13,872 nucleotides of DNA, taken from an uncultured Collinsella sp. (GTDB taxonomy: Bacteria > Actinomycetota > Coriobacteriia > Coriobacteriales > Coriobacteriaceae). Position 1 is the first letter of the stretch. Every line of letters begins with the position of its first letter. The translations under genes were made by a program, and so were the position numbers. A model generated the notes under the pieces. The model did no database searches and was not told the origin of the DNA. It saw only the letters and a list, made by a program, of their open reading frames with translations. Shown here one piece after another: positions 6,883 through 13,872 of this stretch. The stretch lies in the NCBI GenBank assembly GCA_900556365.1, contig USOG01000023.1, positions 1-13,872 of the forward strand, given 5' to 3'.

Positions 6883-6915
6883 CGAACAGTTTGAGTGGAG
6901 GACCATGCCTGTTCG
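6883..6915 (+). promoter_or_regulatory. Dyad spanning the addB ribosome site and start codon
   Basis: CGAACAG (6883-6889) and CTGTTCG (6909-6915) are perfect inverted repeats 19 bases apart. GGAGGA (6897-6902) and ATG 6905 lie in the loop. GGAGGA ends only 2 bases before the ATG, unusually close. The hairpin could display or hide the start site. The half-sites resemble LexA half-sites but are too far apart for one SOS box. Confidence 0.4.
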
Positions 6916-9900
6916 AATCTATACCACCAATGCCGGCACGGATTTGAGCGATGCCGAGTCGGCACTGCTTGCCGACCTTATTGACTGCTACGGACGTGCC
7001 GTGCTGTTGGCGCCAACGTTTGCCGAGCTCGACCTGTGCCGTCATGACGCGGCGGAAGCCGGTGTTTCACTGGGTATCGACTACAAGACGCCTACGTCGT
7101 GGCTTCGCTCGCTTTGGGAGCTTTTGGGTGACGGGCGCGGTTTCGTCGACAACCTGCAACGCCAGATGCTGTTCTCGGACATGGTAACGCGTCTCGACGA
7201 TGCCGATTTGCAGCCGCTTTCGCGCAGCCAGGGCACGGTGCGCATGCTCGCGCGCATGGCCCGCGACGTGCTACCGGGTGTGGCGGGGACGACGACCGAG
7301 CGATGCGGTGGCGACAATTGCCAGCCTGAGCCAAAAAGCGATGCCGAGGCTCGTGTGTTCGAGCTTTTGCGCGCATATGCGGACGGTTTGGACCGTCGAG
7401 ATATGGTCGAGCCCTGCGAGGCAGCTGACATTATGGCCGATGCCCTGGCCGATAACCTGCCGGCGTGCACCCGCGCCGTATGCGTACGCGGTATCACGTC
7501 GTTTACGCACGGCCTGCTCGAGCTGCTGTCTGCCGTGGCGAACAATGGGGGAGAGGTCGTCGTGCTGCTTGCCCGCGAGCAGGCGGCGATGCGCGAGGAG
7601 CTTGCCGCGGCATTTGATGCCCGCGGTGTGCTGTTTGAGGCCGCGCCGCTGGGGGAGGACGCCGTCGCGTCTGATGCCGCTTGCGGGCCCTCCGCTCAGC
7701 CTGCCTTTATTGAGGTCGCTGGCCCCCATGCCCGTGCTCATGTCTATGCGGACGCCATCGATAAGTTGGTGAAAGCACACAAGGAGTCCAAGGACGATAA
7801 AGCTACTGCAACGCCCGCCGACCCCGTGCGCGTGCTCGTTGTTTCTGCCCGGGCACCCCAGCTGTTCGGTGAGCTCGCTTCTCGTCTGGCGGCTCGTCAT
7901 ATCGCCGCCGAGACAGTTGAGTTCACGGCGTTTTTCCAATCCATTGCGGGCAGGCAGTTTGCGGCGCTTGCCGGCCTGATCGAGCGCATGAAGGCTGCCG
8001 ATGAGGGTGCGGCGTCAAAGACCGAGTGGTGGCCCGCGCCGGAGCTTACCGACTGGATCTACAGTCCGCTTTCGGGCGCTGATGCCGTCAATGCCCGTAC
8101 CTTCGATAAGAATATGCGTCTCTCGCGCAGCAAGACTACCGCGGGCGTTAAGAGCCTGCTGCAGAGCGTTCAGGGCCAGGTGAGGGGCGCGCGCAAGGCG
8201 GCGAGCGACGAGAACTGGTTTAAGAACGTACCGTGTGTGGTCTCGGACGTGTTCCAGGCGCTGTGGCGTGACAAGCCCGTGACGGCGCTCAAGGCCATGC
8301 TTGCCGTTGCCGAGGCGTTGCCCGATCGCTCGCTGGGCAGCTTGGATGGCCAGGCCCGTCGCCAGGCGGAGGTGGCCCTGCTGCGCCACGCCATCGACAT
8401 CCTTATGAATGGCGCCCGCGCGCTCGACGTGTCGCAGGCTGCAACCGTGCCCGTGCTCGATGGCATTCGCACCAAGGTGGACAAGCGTAGCGCCGCCTAC
8501 GATTACGAGACCCACGAGGTTGACCGTGCGCCACGTGCCCAGGCTCGCTTTGCTTCGCTTGCTGATGCGGCGGCTCTGCGCCCCGGCAGCTACGATGCCG
8601 TGCTGTTTGCCGATGTCGATCTGGACAGCTATCCGCTCTCACACGAGGAGGGGCCGCTGGCCACGCTGACGGCGAGCCTTGGTCGCGAGGGCGTGACGCT
8701 TGAGCCCGCGGCCCTGCTGCGCGTGCGCTTTGGCCACGCGATGCAGGCGGCACGCGGCCCGGTTGCGCTTGCCCGGGTGACGCACGATCGCCAGGCGCGC
8801 GAGTGCTATCCGGCTGCCGTGTGGACCGAGTTGCGGGCGCATGCCGAGGCCGCTGACGCTGCTAAGGCCGCAGACGCCGACAAGGCAGCTGACGACGCTA
8901 AGGCCGCTGGTACCGACAAGGCGAAGTGCGTGGGTGAGGGCGATATCGTAAGGGACTTCGATCCCGCGGCAGGCGAAGGCCTCAAGCGCGAGCGCGTGAC
9001 CTGTGAAGCCCCTCAGCATCTGAGTGCCGAGGCCGTGCCGTATTTGGTCCTGCGCCACCGCGACGGTGAGGGCGAGGACGCGCCGCTTGTGCCGCGCCTG
9101 ACGTCCGCCTCGCAGATCGAGGCCCATTCCACCTGCCCGCTGTGCTGGTTCGTATCGTATCGCGTCAAGCCCCAGTCTATCGACGCGGGCTTTGGCAACA
9201 TGGAGAAGGGCAACTTCGTCCATGACGTGCTGGAGCACTTGCATGCACGTTTTCCGCAGGAGGGCATGGAGCGCGTGACGCCCATGAATCTGCCGCGCGC
9301 ACAGGAGCTGCTGCGCGAGGTCTTTGACGAGACCCTGGCCGAGCACGCCGGGAAGCGCGGTACCGAGGGCCCGCTGGTGCCGCTCTCTCCAGTGGAGGAG
9401 CGCCAGGTGGCCGAGATTCTGCCGCAGCTGGAAGGCGTGCTTGCCTACGAGTCCGAGGCGCTTGCCCCCTTTGCCCCGCGCTACCTTGAGTTCGCCTTTA
9501 ATGAGCTTAAGGTCGAGTATGCCGGTTGGCCACTCGGTGGGCGCATCGACCGCGTTGACGTGGATGCCGAGAATCGCGCCGTGGTAATCGACTACAAGCA
9601 CCGTTCGGGTGTCGAGGAGTTTAAGCTCGCCGATCCTACGGTGCGCGACGAGGAGTCGGGCGAGGCCCCCATCGACGACCCGCGCTGGCTGCCGCTCCAT
9701 ACCCAGACACTCATCTACGCGCAAGCCATGCGTCGAGCGCTGGGCCTAGATACCCGCGCTGCGCTCTATTTTTCGACCAAGGGCGGCAAGCCCGCGCTGC
9801 GCGGCGCGGCGAGCGCCGAGTTGCTCGAGGAAGAGCGCGGCGACGGTCGCATCCCGGGCCTTAAGAAGGGCTTTCCGGGCGAGGGCGGTAGCATGGACTT

Positions 9901-10057
9901 CGATACGCTGCTCGACCGCGTGGAGACCGGCATTGCCGAGCGCCTGCGCGAGCTCGAGGCGGGCGACGTCGCCGCTGTTGACCCGACGTCGGCGCAGGCC
10001 GCGCATGCGCGCTGCTCGTATAACCACGAAGGAACGTTTGTAAGGAGGGACGTGTAG
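6905..10057 (+). CDS. addB: AddB-like subunit of a helicase-nuclease, PD-(D/E)XK family
   Basis: A 1050-aa protein that should pair with the downstream AddA to resect double-strand breaks for RecA-dependent repair. The C-terminal nuclease is clear: SASQIEAHSTCPLCWF around C744/C747, then GGRID (D882) and VIDYK (D896, K898), the PD-(D/E)XK catalytic set. The body is a degenerate UvrD-like helicase. The N-terminus (MPVRIYTTNAGTDLSDAES) lacks the GxxGxGK[ST] Walker A found in Bacillus AddB, so ATP binding here is doubtful. At the C-terminus, where AddB usually has C-x2-C-x5-C for its [4Fe-4S] cluster, only C1037 remains, with N1040 and V1046 at the other positions. An Ala/Asp/Lys-rich linker lies at about residues 645-677. 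It is the only possible start in this frame, since a stop lies at 6860. AddB is a better name than RexB or AdnB because the partner is AddA-like, but the loss of both motifs makes it an atypical member. Confidence 0.85.
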   Translation: MPVRIYTTNAGTDLSDAESALLADLIDCYGRAVLLAPTFAELDLCRHDAAEAGVSLGIDYKTPTSWLRSLWELLGDGRGFVDNLQRQMLFSDMVTRLDDADLQPLSRSQGTVRMLARMARDVLPGVAGTTTERCGGDNCQPEPKSDAEARVFELLRAYADGLDRRDMVEPCEAADIMADALADNLPACTRAVCVRGITSFTHGLLELLSAVANNGGEVVVLLAREQAAMREELAAAFDARGVLFEAAPLGEDAVASDAACGPSAQPAFIEVAGPHARAHVYADAIDKLVKAHKESKDDKATATPADPVRVLVVSARAPQLFGELASRLAARHIAAETVEFTAFFQSIAGRQFAALAGLIERMKAADEGAASKTEWWPAPELTDWIYSPLSGADAVNARTFDKNMRLSRSKTTAGVKSLLQSVQGQVRGARKAASDENWFKNVPCVVSDVFQALWRDKPVTALKAMLAVAEALPDRSLGSLDGQARRQAEVALLRHAIDILMNGARALDVSQAATVPVLDGIRTKVDKRSAAYDYETHEVDRAPRAQARFASLADAAALRPGSYDAVLFADVDLDSYPLSHEEGPLATLTASLGREGVTLEPAALLRVRFGHAMQAARGPVALARVTHDRQARECYPAAVWTELRAHAEAADAAKAADADKAADDAKAAGTDKAKCVGEGDIVRDFDPAAGEGLKRERVTCEAPQHLSAEAVPYLVLRHRDGEGEDAPLVPRLTSASQIEAHSTCPLCWFVSYRVKPQSIDAGFGNMEKGNFVHDVLEHLHARFPQEGMERVTPMNLPRAQELLREVFDETLAEHAGKRGTEGPLVPLSPVEERQVAEILPQLEGVLAYESEALAPFAPRYLEFAFNELKVEYAGWPLGGRIDRVDVDAENRAVVIDYKHRSGVEEFKLADPTVRDEESGEAPIDDPRWLPLHTQTLIYAQAMRRALGLDTRAALYFSTKGGKPALRGAASAELLEEERGDGRIPGLKKGFPGEGGSMDFDTLLDRVETGIAERLRELEAGDVAAVDPTSAQAAHARCSYNHEGTFVRRDV
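10042..10048 (+). promoter_or_regulatory. Ribosome-binding site of addA inside the end of addB
   Basis: AAGGAGG encodes part of the last addB residues and lies 12 bases before ATG 10061, longer than the usual 5-9. No closer start is available in frame. It implies translational coupling of addA to addB. Confidence 0.75.
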
Positions 10058-10060
10058 ACC

Positions 10061-13000
10061 ATGGATCTTTCGACTTTGATGCCCCAACAGCTGCAAGTCG
10101 TCAAAACGCTCGACCGCCCGCTGTTTGTCTCGGCGGGCGCCGGCTCGGGCAAGACCTTTACCCTCACGCGCCGCATCGTCTATGCGCTCTCGCCCGAATC
10201 CGGTCCGTTTGTCGAACATCTGGATCAGGTGCTCGCCATTACCTTTACCAAAGACGCCGCGGCCGAGATTCGCGACCGTGTGCGCCGTGCGCTTATCGAA
10301 GAGGGTATGGACGAGGAGGCCCTGACGGTCGACGACGCTTGGATCTCGACCATCCACGGCATGTGCTCGCGTATCCTGTGCGCGCATGCGCTGGAGCTGG
10401 GCATCGATCCCGAGTTCACGGTGCTCACCGATACCGACGAGCTTATGGATCAGGCTGTCGAGCATGTGCTGGGGCGCGCGACGGCGCCCGATGCCGCGCC
10501 CGAGCTCGCCGCTTCGCTTAAGGCCCTCTACGCTTGGTATCCCATGGCGGGCGAGGGCGGGCCGTTTGGCGCCGGTACCACCATCAAAGGCCTGGTGCGC
10601 GACCTGCTGGAGCTATCGAGCCAGCTTCCGGGCGGCATGGACGATGTGCGCGTGGCGCGTGGCCAGGCCGACACCTCGGCGCTTGCCGATGCCTATCGTG
10701 CGGCGCTGGGCGCAAGCAAGGCCACGACCGAGAAAGCGCAGGCGGCACTCGACGCCATCGACGCGTTTGAGGCGAGCGGCAAAACCATGGAGGATGCGGC
10801 GCGACTCATGATGTCGTGCAGCATGCCGCGCGCGAGCAAGGCGTTTCCTAAGGAGCAGGTGGAGCTACTCAAGGCCGAGGCAGCCGATGCGTTTATCAAT
10901 ATCGTGCTTGCCTGCGGCGGCCCGGCGCTCGATGCGCTGGTGGGGCTTGCCCGTGCTGTGGAGGCGGAGTACCGTGCGCTCAAGGCCGACCAGTCCGCGC
11001 TCGACAATAACGATCTGTTGCGCATGGCATACGAGGCGCTGCGCGACTACCCGGCTATTCGAGCTGCCTATGAGGGCCGCTTTAAGATGGTCATGATCGA
11101 TGAGTTCCAGGATACCGATCAGATGCAGGTCGATTTGATTCGCTATCTGACGGGCGCGGGGGAGCGCGCGCTGTGCACCGTGGGCGATGCGCAGCAGTCG
11201 ATCTACCGCTTCCGTGGCGCCGAGGTCGAGGTATTCCGTCGCCAGGAGCGCAAGGTGGGTTCGACGACGGCGTCCGAGACGGTCGCCACGTCCGATGCCC
11301 CCGCCGGCGAGCTCGTCAAACTCGTGCGCAACTTCCGCAGCCACGACGAGGTGCTGCGCTATGTGGCGCGCGTCTTTGACGGCGACACCGGTGGTTTGAT
11401 GCAGGGGTTCTTGGATCTTGAACCGAGCGACAAACGCAAGGACAAGCTCAAGGCAAAGGCTTCGCGCCGCCAGGCGCTGTTCGTTGCCGGTGGCAGCACG
11501 CAGGAGCGAACGCAGGCGAAAGCTCGTGCGATTGCGGAGCGGTTCCAAGCGCTCGTCAAAGCGGGGCAGCCCCAGGGCGATATGGTGTTGCTGTTGGGCC
11601 GCATGACCAACGCCGATGTCTATGCGCAGGCTTTCCGCGACCAAGGGCTCGACTGCGTGATCGCAGGCGGCTCGGTCTTTGCCCAGGCAGCCGAGGTGCA
11701 GACGGTGCGTGCCCTGGTCTGTGCGCTCGCCAATCCGGCCGATACGGTGCAGGGTCTTATGCCACTGCTGGCCTCGCCGATGTTTGCACTCGGCGCCCAG
11801 GAGTTCCTGGCGCTGGCGACCAAGCTCGACGAGCAGACGGGCGAGACGGCGCGCCGCAACATCGATGCGGGCATCATGAGCGATTCCGATGTGCCGGGTT
11901 TGCAGAACCTGCCGCTCGTGACGCGCGCCCGCGAGGTGCTGCGCTACGCGCTTCGTCGCGTGGGGCGTGATTCGTTCGCCGCCGTCGCGCGCGACGTGGT
12001 CAATGCCTCCGGCTGGTTCGTGCGTCTGGCGCAGCGCGGCCCCGAGGGCAAGGCCATTGCCGCCAACGTGCTCAAGGCGCTCGATGCCGTGGCCGAGGCA
12101 GAGGCCGAGCTCGGCAATTCTCCGCGCTCCATCGCGCTTGCCTTCGACCGCTTCTTGGCGGGCAAGGAAGCCCCGGGTGCCCTCAACGAGGAGGGTGACG
12201 GCGCGGTACGCATCATGACCGTGCATGCGTCCAAGGGTCTGGAGTATCCTGTCGTGGCGGTTGCCGAGTGTTTTGGCGTGCGCAAATCGTCCGGTGCGGC
12301 ACAGATGGGTCGCGTCGAGGGCGGGGCGCAGGTCGTGGCACTGCCGGCACGCTTCGACGGCGTTAAGCTCGCCGACGGTACCTTTGTGAAGGGCGACGAC
12401 GTCAAAAAGCAGTTTGAGCATGCGTTTAAGGGCAAGGGTACGTCGCTGTGGCTGCCGCCGGAGCTCATGGAGGACGTATGCGCGACGGGCTCTCCCGCCG
12501 AGGCATTTGCCCGCCTACGTAACGACGACCTACAGCTTTCGCTCGAGGAGCGGGCCCGCTTGCTCTACGTTGCCATGACGCGTGCGGGCGAGCTAGTGAT
12601 CTTGGCGATGGATGCCGGCGTGAGCCGCGGCAAGGTGACGGCGCCGACCTTCGACGTCGAGACCGATCTGACCTACGACGTGCTGCGCCGCATCCTGCCG
12701 ACCGACAGTCTGGACATGCCGCAGCTCGATAGCGACCGTTTGGTGTTCGACAACTCCAAGCCGGGCGATTACGAGCTCATCTCGCTGGCGGACTTTACGT
12801 TTGGTGAGCAGGCGTTTGAGGCTAACGCTTCGCTGGATGCCGAGGGCAGGCTTGTTCGCGGCGATGTCGAAACAGATGCTGCCGACGATTCGGCTAGTAC
12901 AATCGTCCCCGGTCCTGCCGACCCCAAGCCCGATTCGTTTGAGCTTGTGTATCCCCAGGCAGTGGGCGTGCGCATGGGCATCTGTCCGTATCCGATGCGT

Positions 13001-13693
13001 GACTCGTATAGCTACTCATCAATCGCCGCGGCACTCCATGCCGAGACGGAAGACCGTGCCGCCGAGGCACATGTGCCCATGGACGAGGCTGGCGATGATG
13101 CGGAGTCGGATGGTTCCGAGATGACGGATGCGGACGTGGCTGCTGTCGAGCCCGCCGGCAATCCCATGGCGCTGGGCTCGGCCTTCCACGCCGCCTGCCA
13201 GTGGCTCATCGAGATGGGTGCCGATGCGCTGCCCGCTGCGCGCGCCGATGCGCTGGCGCGTTTGTGGCGCCTGACGCCGGAGCAGCGCGAACGCTTCGAC
13301 GTTGCCCTGGACCGCTGGCTCAAGTCGGCTGTTCGTGCCGACCTGCTCGCGTGGCCGTGCGTTCGCGCCGAGGTGCCGTTCTTTTCGCTGGGCTGCGAGG
13401 ACGAGGACATCGCTCGCTACGGTGCATATGCCGAGGGCGCCATCGATGCTTTGGCGACGAACCCGGCGGATTCGTCATGCGCGCTGGTCATCGATTACAA
13501 GACGGGTGGCACGCCGGACGAGACGCCGGACCAGCTGCTCGAGAAGCACGCCCTGCAGGCGCGCGTCTACGCCGATGTTCTGCACAAGGCGGGCTTTGAG
13601 GCCGTGACCGTCAAGTTCGTCCGCGTGGAGCAGGCGAATCCAGCCATCTTCGTCGAACCCGCCGAGCCCCAAGTAGTCACCTACAATCTTTAG
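10061..13693 (+). CDS. addA: AddA-like UvrD/SF1 helicase with C-terminal nuclease
   Basis: A 1210-aa ATP-driven DNA helicase-nuclease that unwinds and degrades broken DNA ends with AddB. SF1A motifs appear in order: Walker A AGAGSGKT (K31), motif Ia AITFTKDAAAEIRDRV, motif II DEFQD (347-351), motif III GDAQQSIYRFRGA, motif IV LVRNFRSHDEV, motif V MTVHASKGLEYPVV (H722) and motif VI LLYVAMTRA (R841). The C-terminal PD-(D/E)XK nuclease has H1043 in LGSAFHAA, D1129 in EGAID, and D1145/K1147 in VIDYK. Length matches AddA. An acidic low-complexity insert (about residues 990-1030) precedes the nuclease. The gene follows addB in the same reading frame with only TAG-ACC between stop and start, so both are one operon and probably coupled. 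Nothing suggests truncation. The Chi-like recognition sequence cannot be read from the protein. Confidence 0.95.
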   Translation: MDLSTLMPQQLQVVKTLDRPLFVSAGAGSGKTFTLTRRIVYALSPESGPFVEHLDQVLAITFTKDAAAEIRDRVRRALIEEGMDEEALTVDDAWISTIHGMCSRILCAHALELGIDPEFTVLTDTDELMDQAVEHVLGRATAPDAAPELAASLKALYAWYPMAGEGGPFGAGTTIKGLVRDLLELSSQLPGGMDDVRVARGQADTSALADAYRAALGASKATTEKAQAALDAIDAFEASGKTMEDAARLMMSCSMPRASKAFPKEQVELLKAEAADAFINIVLACGGPALDALVGLARAVEAEYRALKADQSALDNNDLLRMAYEALRDYPAIRAAYEGRFKMVMIDEFQDTDQMQVDLIRYLTGAGERALCTVGDAQQSIYRFRGAEVEVFRRQERKVGSTTASETVATSDAPAGELVKLVRNFRSHDEVLRYVARVFDGDTGGLMQGFLDLEPSDKRKDKLKAKASRRQALFVAGGSTQERTQAKARAIAERFQALVKAGQPQGDMVLLLGRMTNADVYAQAFRDQGLDCVIAGGSVFAQAAEVQTVRALVCALANPADTVQGLMPLLASPMFALGAQEFLALATKLDEQTGETARRNIDAGIMSDSDVPGLQNLPLVTRAREVLRYALRRVGRDSFAAVARDVVNASGWFVRLAQRGPEGKAIAANVLKALDAVAEAEAELGNSPRSIALAFDRFLAGKEAPGALNEEGDGAVRIMTVHASKGLEYPVVAVAECFGVRKSSGAAQMGRVEGGAQVVALPARFDGVKLADGTFVKGDDVKKQFEHAFKGKGTSLWLPPELMEDVCATGSPAEAFARLRNDDLQLSLEERARLLYVAMTRAGELVILAMDAGVSRGKVTAPTFDVETDLTYDVLRRILPTDSLDMPQLDSDRLVFDNSKPGDYELISLADFTFGEQAFEANASLDAEGRLVRGDVETDAADDSASTIVPGPADPKPDSFELVYPQAVGVRMGICPYPMRDSYSYSSIAAALHAETEDRAAEAHVPMDEAGDDAESDGSEMTDADVAAVEPAGNPMALGSAFHAACQWLIEMGADALPAARADALARLWRLTPEQRERFDVALDRWLKSAVRADLLAWPCVRAEVPFFSLGCEDEDIARYGAYAEGAIDALATNPADSSCALVIDYKTGGTPDETPDQLLEKHALQARVYADVLHKAGFEAVTVKFVRVEQANPAIFVEPAEPQVVTYNL

Positions 13694-13706
13694 CCCGACC
13701 GGGGCT
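13692..13706 (+). terminator. Weak hairpin at the addA stop
   Basis: AGCCC (13692-13696) pairs with GGGCT (13702-13706) across the addA stop codon. There is no T-tract, so termination here is doubtful. The long palindrome at 13731-13793 may do this job instead. Confidence 0.25.
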
Positions 13707-13730
13707 GCCCGCACTCCATTCCCCAATAAC

Positions 13731-13793
13731 TTGCGGTGGAATAGTTCCTGTTTGGGCTCCATAGACCGCTAAACAGGAACTATTTCACCGCAA
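13731..13793. repeat. 23-bp inverted repeat, second REPIN-like element
   Basis: Bases 13731-13753 and 13771-13793 are reverse complements except for one G/A difference at 13739 (TTGCGGTGGAATAG against TTGCGGTGAAATAG). The loop is 17 bases, the same as in the palindrome at 6677-6765, although the arm sequence is unrelated (core ATAGTTCCTGTTT). No T-tract follows on either strand, so it is a palindromic repeat rather than a standard terminator. Confidence 0.8.
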
Positions 13794-13848
13794 CTCAAGA
13801 GGAGCCGTGTGGGTTTGGCTAGGTTCGGGTGCTGTCCGTGCCGTGGGG

Positions 13849-13854
13849 TAAAAT
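13849..13854 (+). promoter_or_regulatory. Possible -10 box of the next gene
   Basis: TAAAAT at 13849-13854 matches 5 of 6 consensus bases and is AT-rich against its surroundings. No -35 with normal spacing is visible and the downstream gene lies outside the window. Confidence 0.3.
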
Positions 13855-13872
13855 CGTTCAGTCAGAACACGA

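Noticed and set aside
6883..6915. LexA/SOS box at the addB start
   Set aside because: Half-sites CGAAC and GTTCG are present but 23 bases apart, not the 4 needed for a Gram-positive SOS box.
6645..6947. Open frame of about 100 codons across the palindrome and tandem array
   Set aside because: It is produced by the repeats, reads differently in each 19-base step, lacks a ribosome site, and overlaps the addB start.
8639..9724. Antisense reading frame of 361 codons opposite addB
   Set aside because: It is explained by codon bias of addB on the other strand. The composition is His/Arg/Leu-rich without family resemblance or ribosome site.
10865..12421. Long antisense reading frame (518 codons) opposite addA
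   Set aside because: Long minus-strand frames are common opposite GC-rich genes. It has no recognisable domain, and the plus strand encodes continuous helicase motifs.

Overview
The window looks like chromosomal DNA from a high-GC Gram-positive gut anaerobe. The best guess is a Coriobacteriia member close to Collinsella. This rests on GC-rich codon use with AT-rich promoters, strong AGGAGG-type ribosome sites, a YerC/YecD-type TrpR-like protein, a CymR/IscR-like Rrf2 regulator beside cysK, an AddAB-type recombination pair, and short palindromic repeats built on a GGGGACGG core. The genus is an inference; no rRNA or marker gene is present to prove it.

Layout. 31-1074 (+): M42-family metallo-aminopeptidase, closed by a strong terminator at 1109-1133. 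1213-2586 (+): a single-chain protein with an N-terminal MerR/excisionase-like HTH and a HipA-like kinase domain, behind an AT-rich leader with short repeats that could be its own operator. 2595-3695 (-): mnmA, convergent with the kinase gene only 8 bases away. 3877-4815 (-): cysK, separated from mnmA by a terminator that overlaps the likely mnmA promoter. 5069-5497 (+): Rrf2-family regulator, divergent from cysK. 5640-6005 (-): small YvlD/phage-holin-4-like membrane protein sharing a bidirectional terminator with the Rrf2 gene. 6006-6329: gene-free leader. 6330-6629 (+): TrpR-like YerC/YecD protein with its terminator. 6677-6856: a perfect 36-bp inverted repeat joined to a 19-bp tandem array. 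6905-10057 and 10061-13693 (+): addB-like and addA-like helicase-nuclease genes. 13694-13872: a second long palindrome and the possible promoter of the next gene.

How the genes fit together. mnmA, cysK and the Rrf2 gene form a sulfur group: cysteine synthesis, tRNA 2-thiouridine formation, and a regulator whose cysteine cluster could sense Fe-S or cysteine status. The cysteine desulfurase that normally feeds MnmA is not in the window. The AddB/AddA pair should form the double-strand-break resection complex. Its AddB member lacks both a recognisable Walker A motif and two of the three C-terminal cysteines that normally bind the Fe-S cluster.

The best candidates for something undescribed are the self-contained HTH-HipA kinase, the palindrome plus tandem array in front of addB, and the reduced AddB. 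The palindromes look like REP/REPIN elements that would be mobilised in trans by a RAYT transposase encoded elsewhere.
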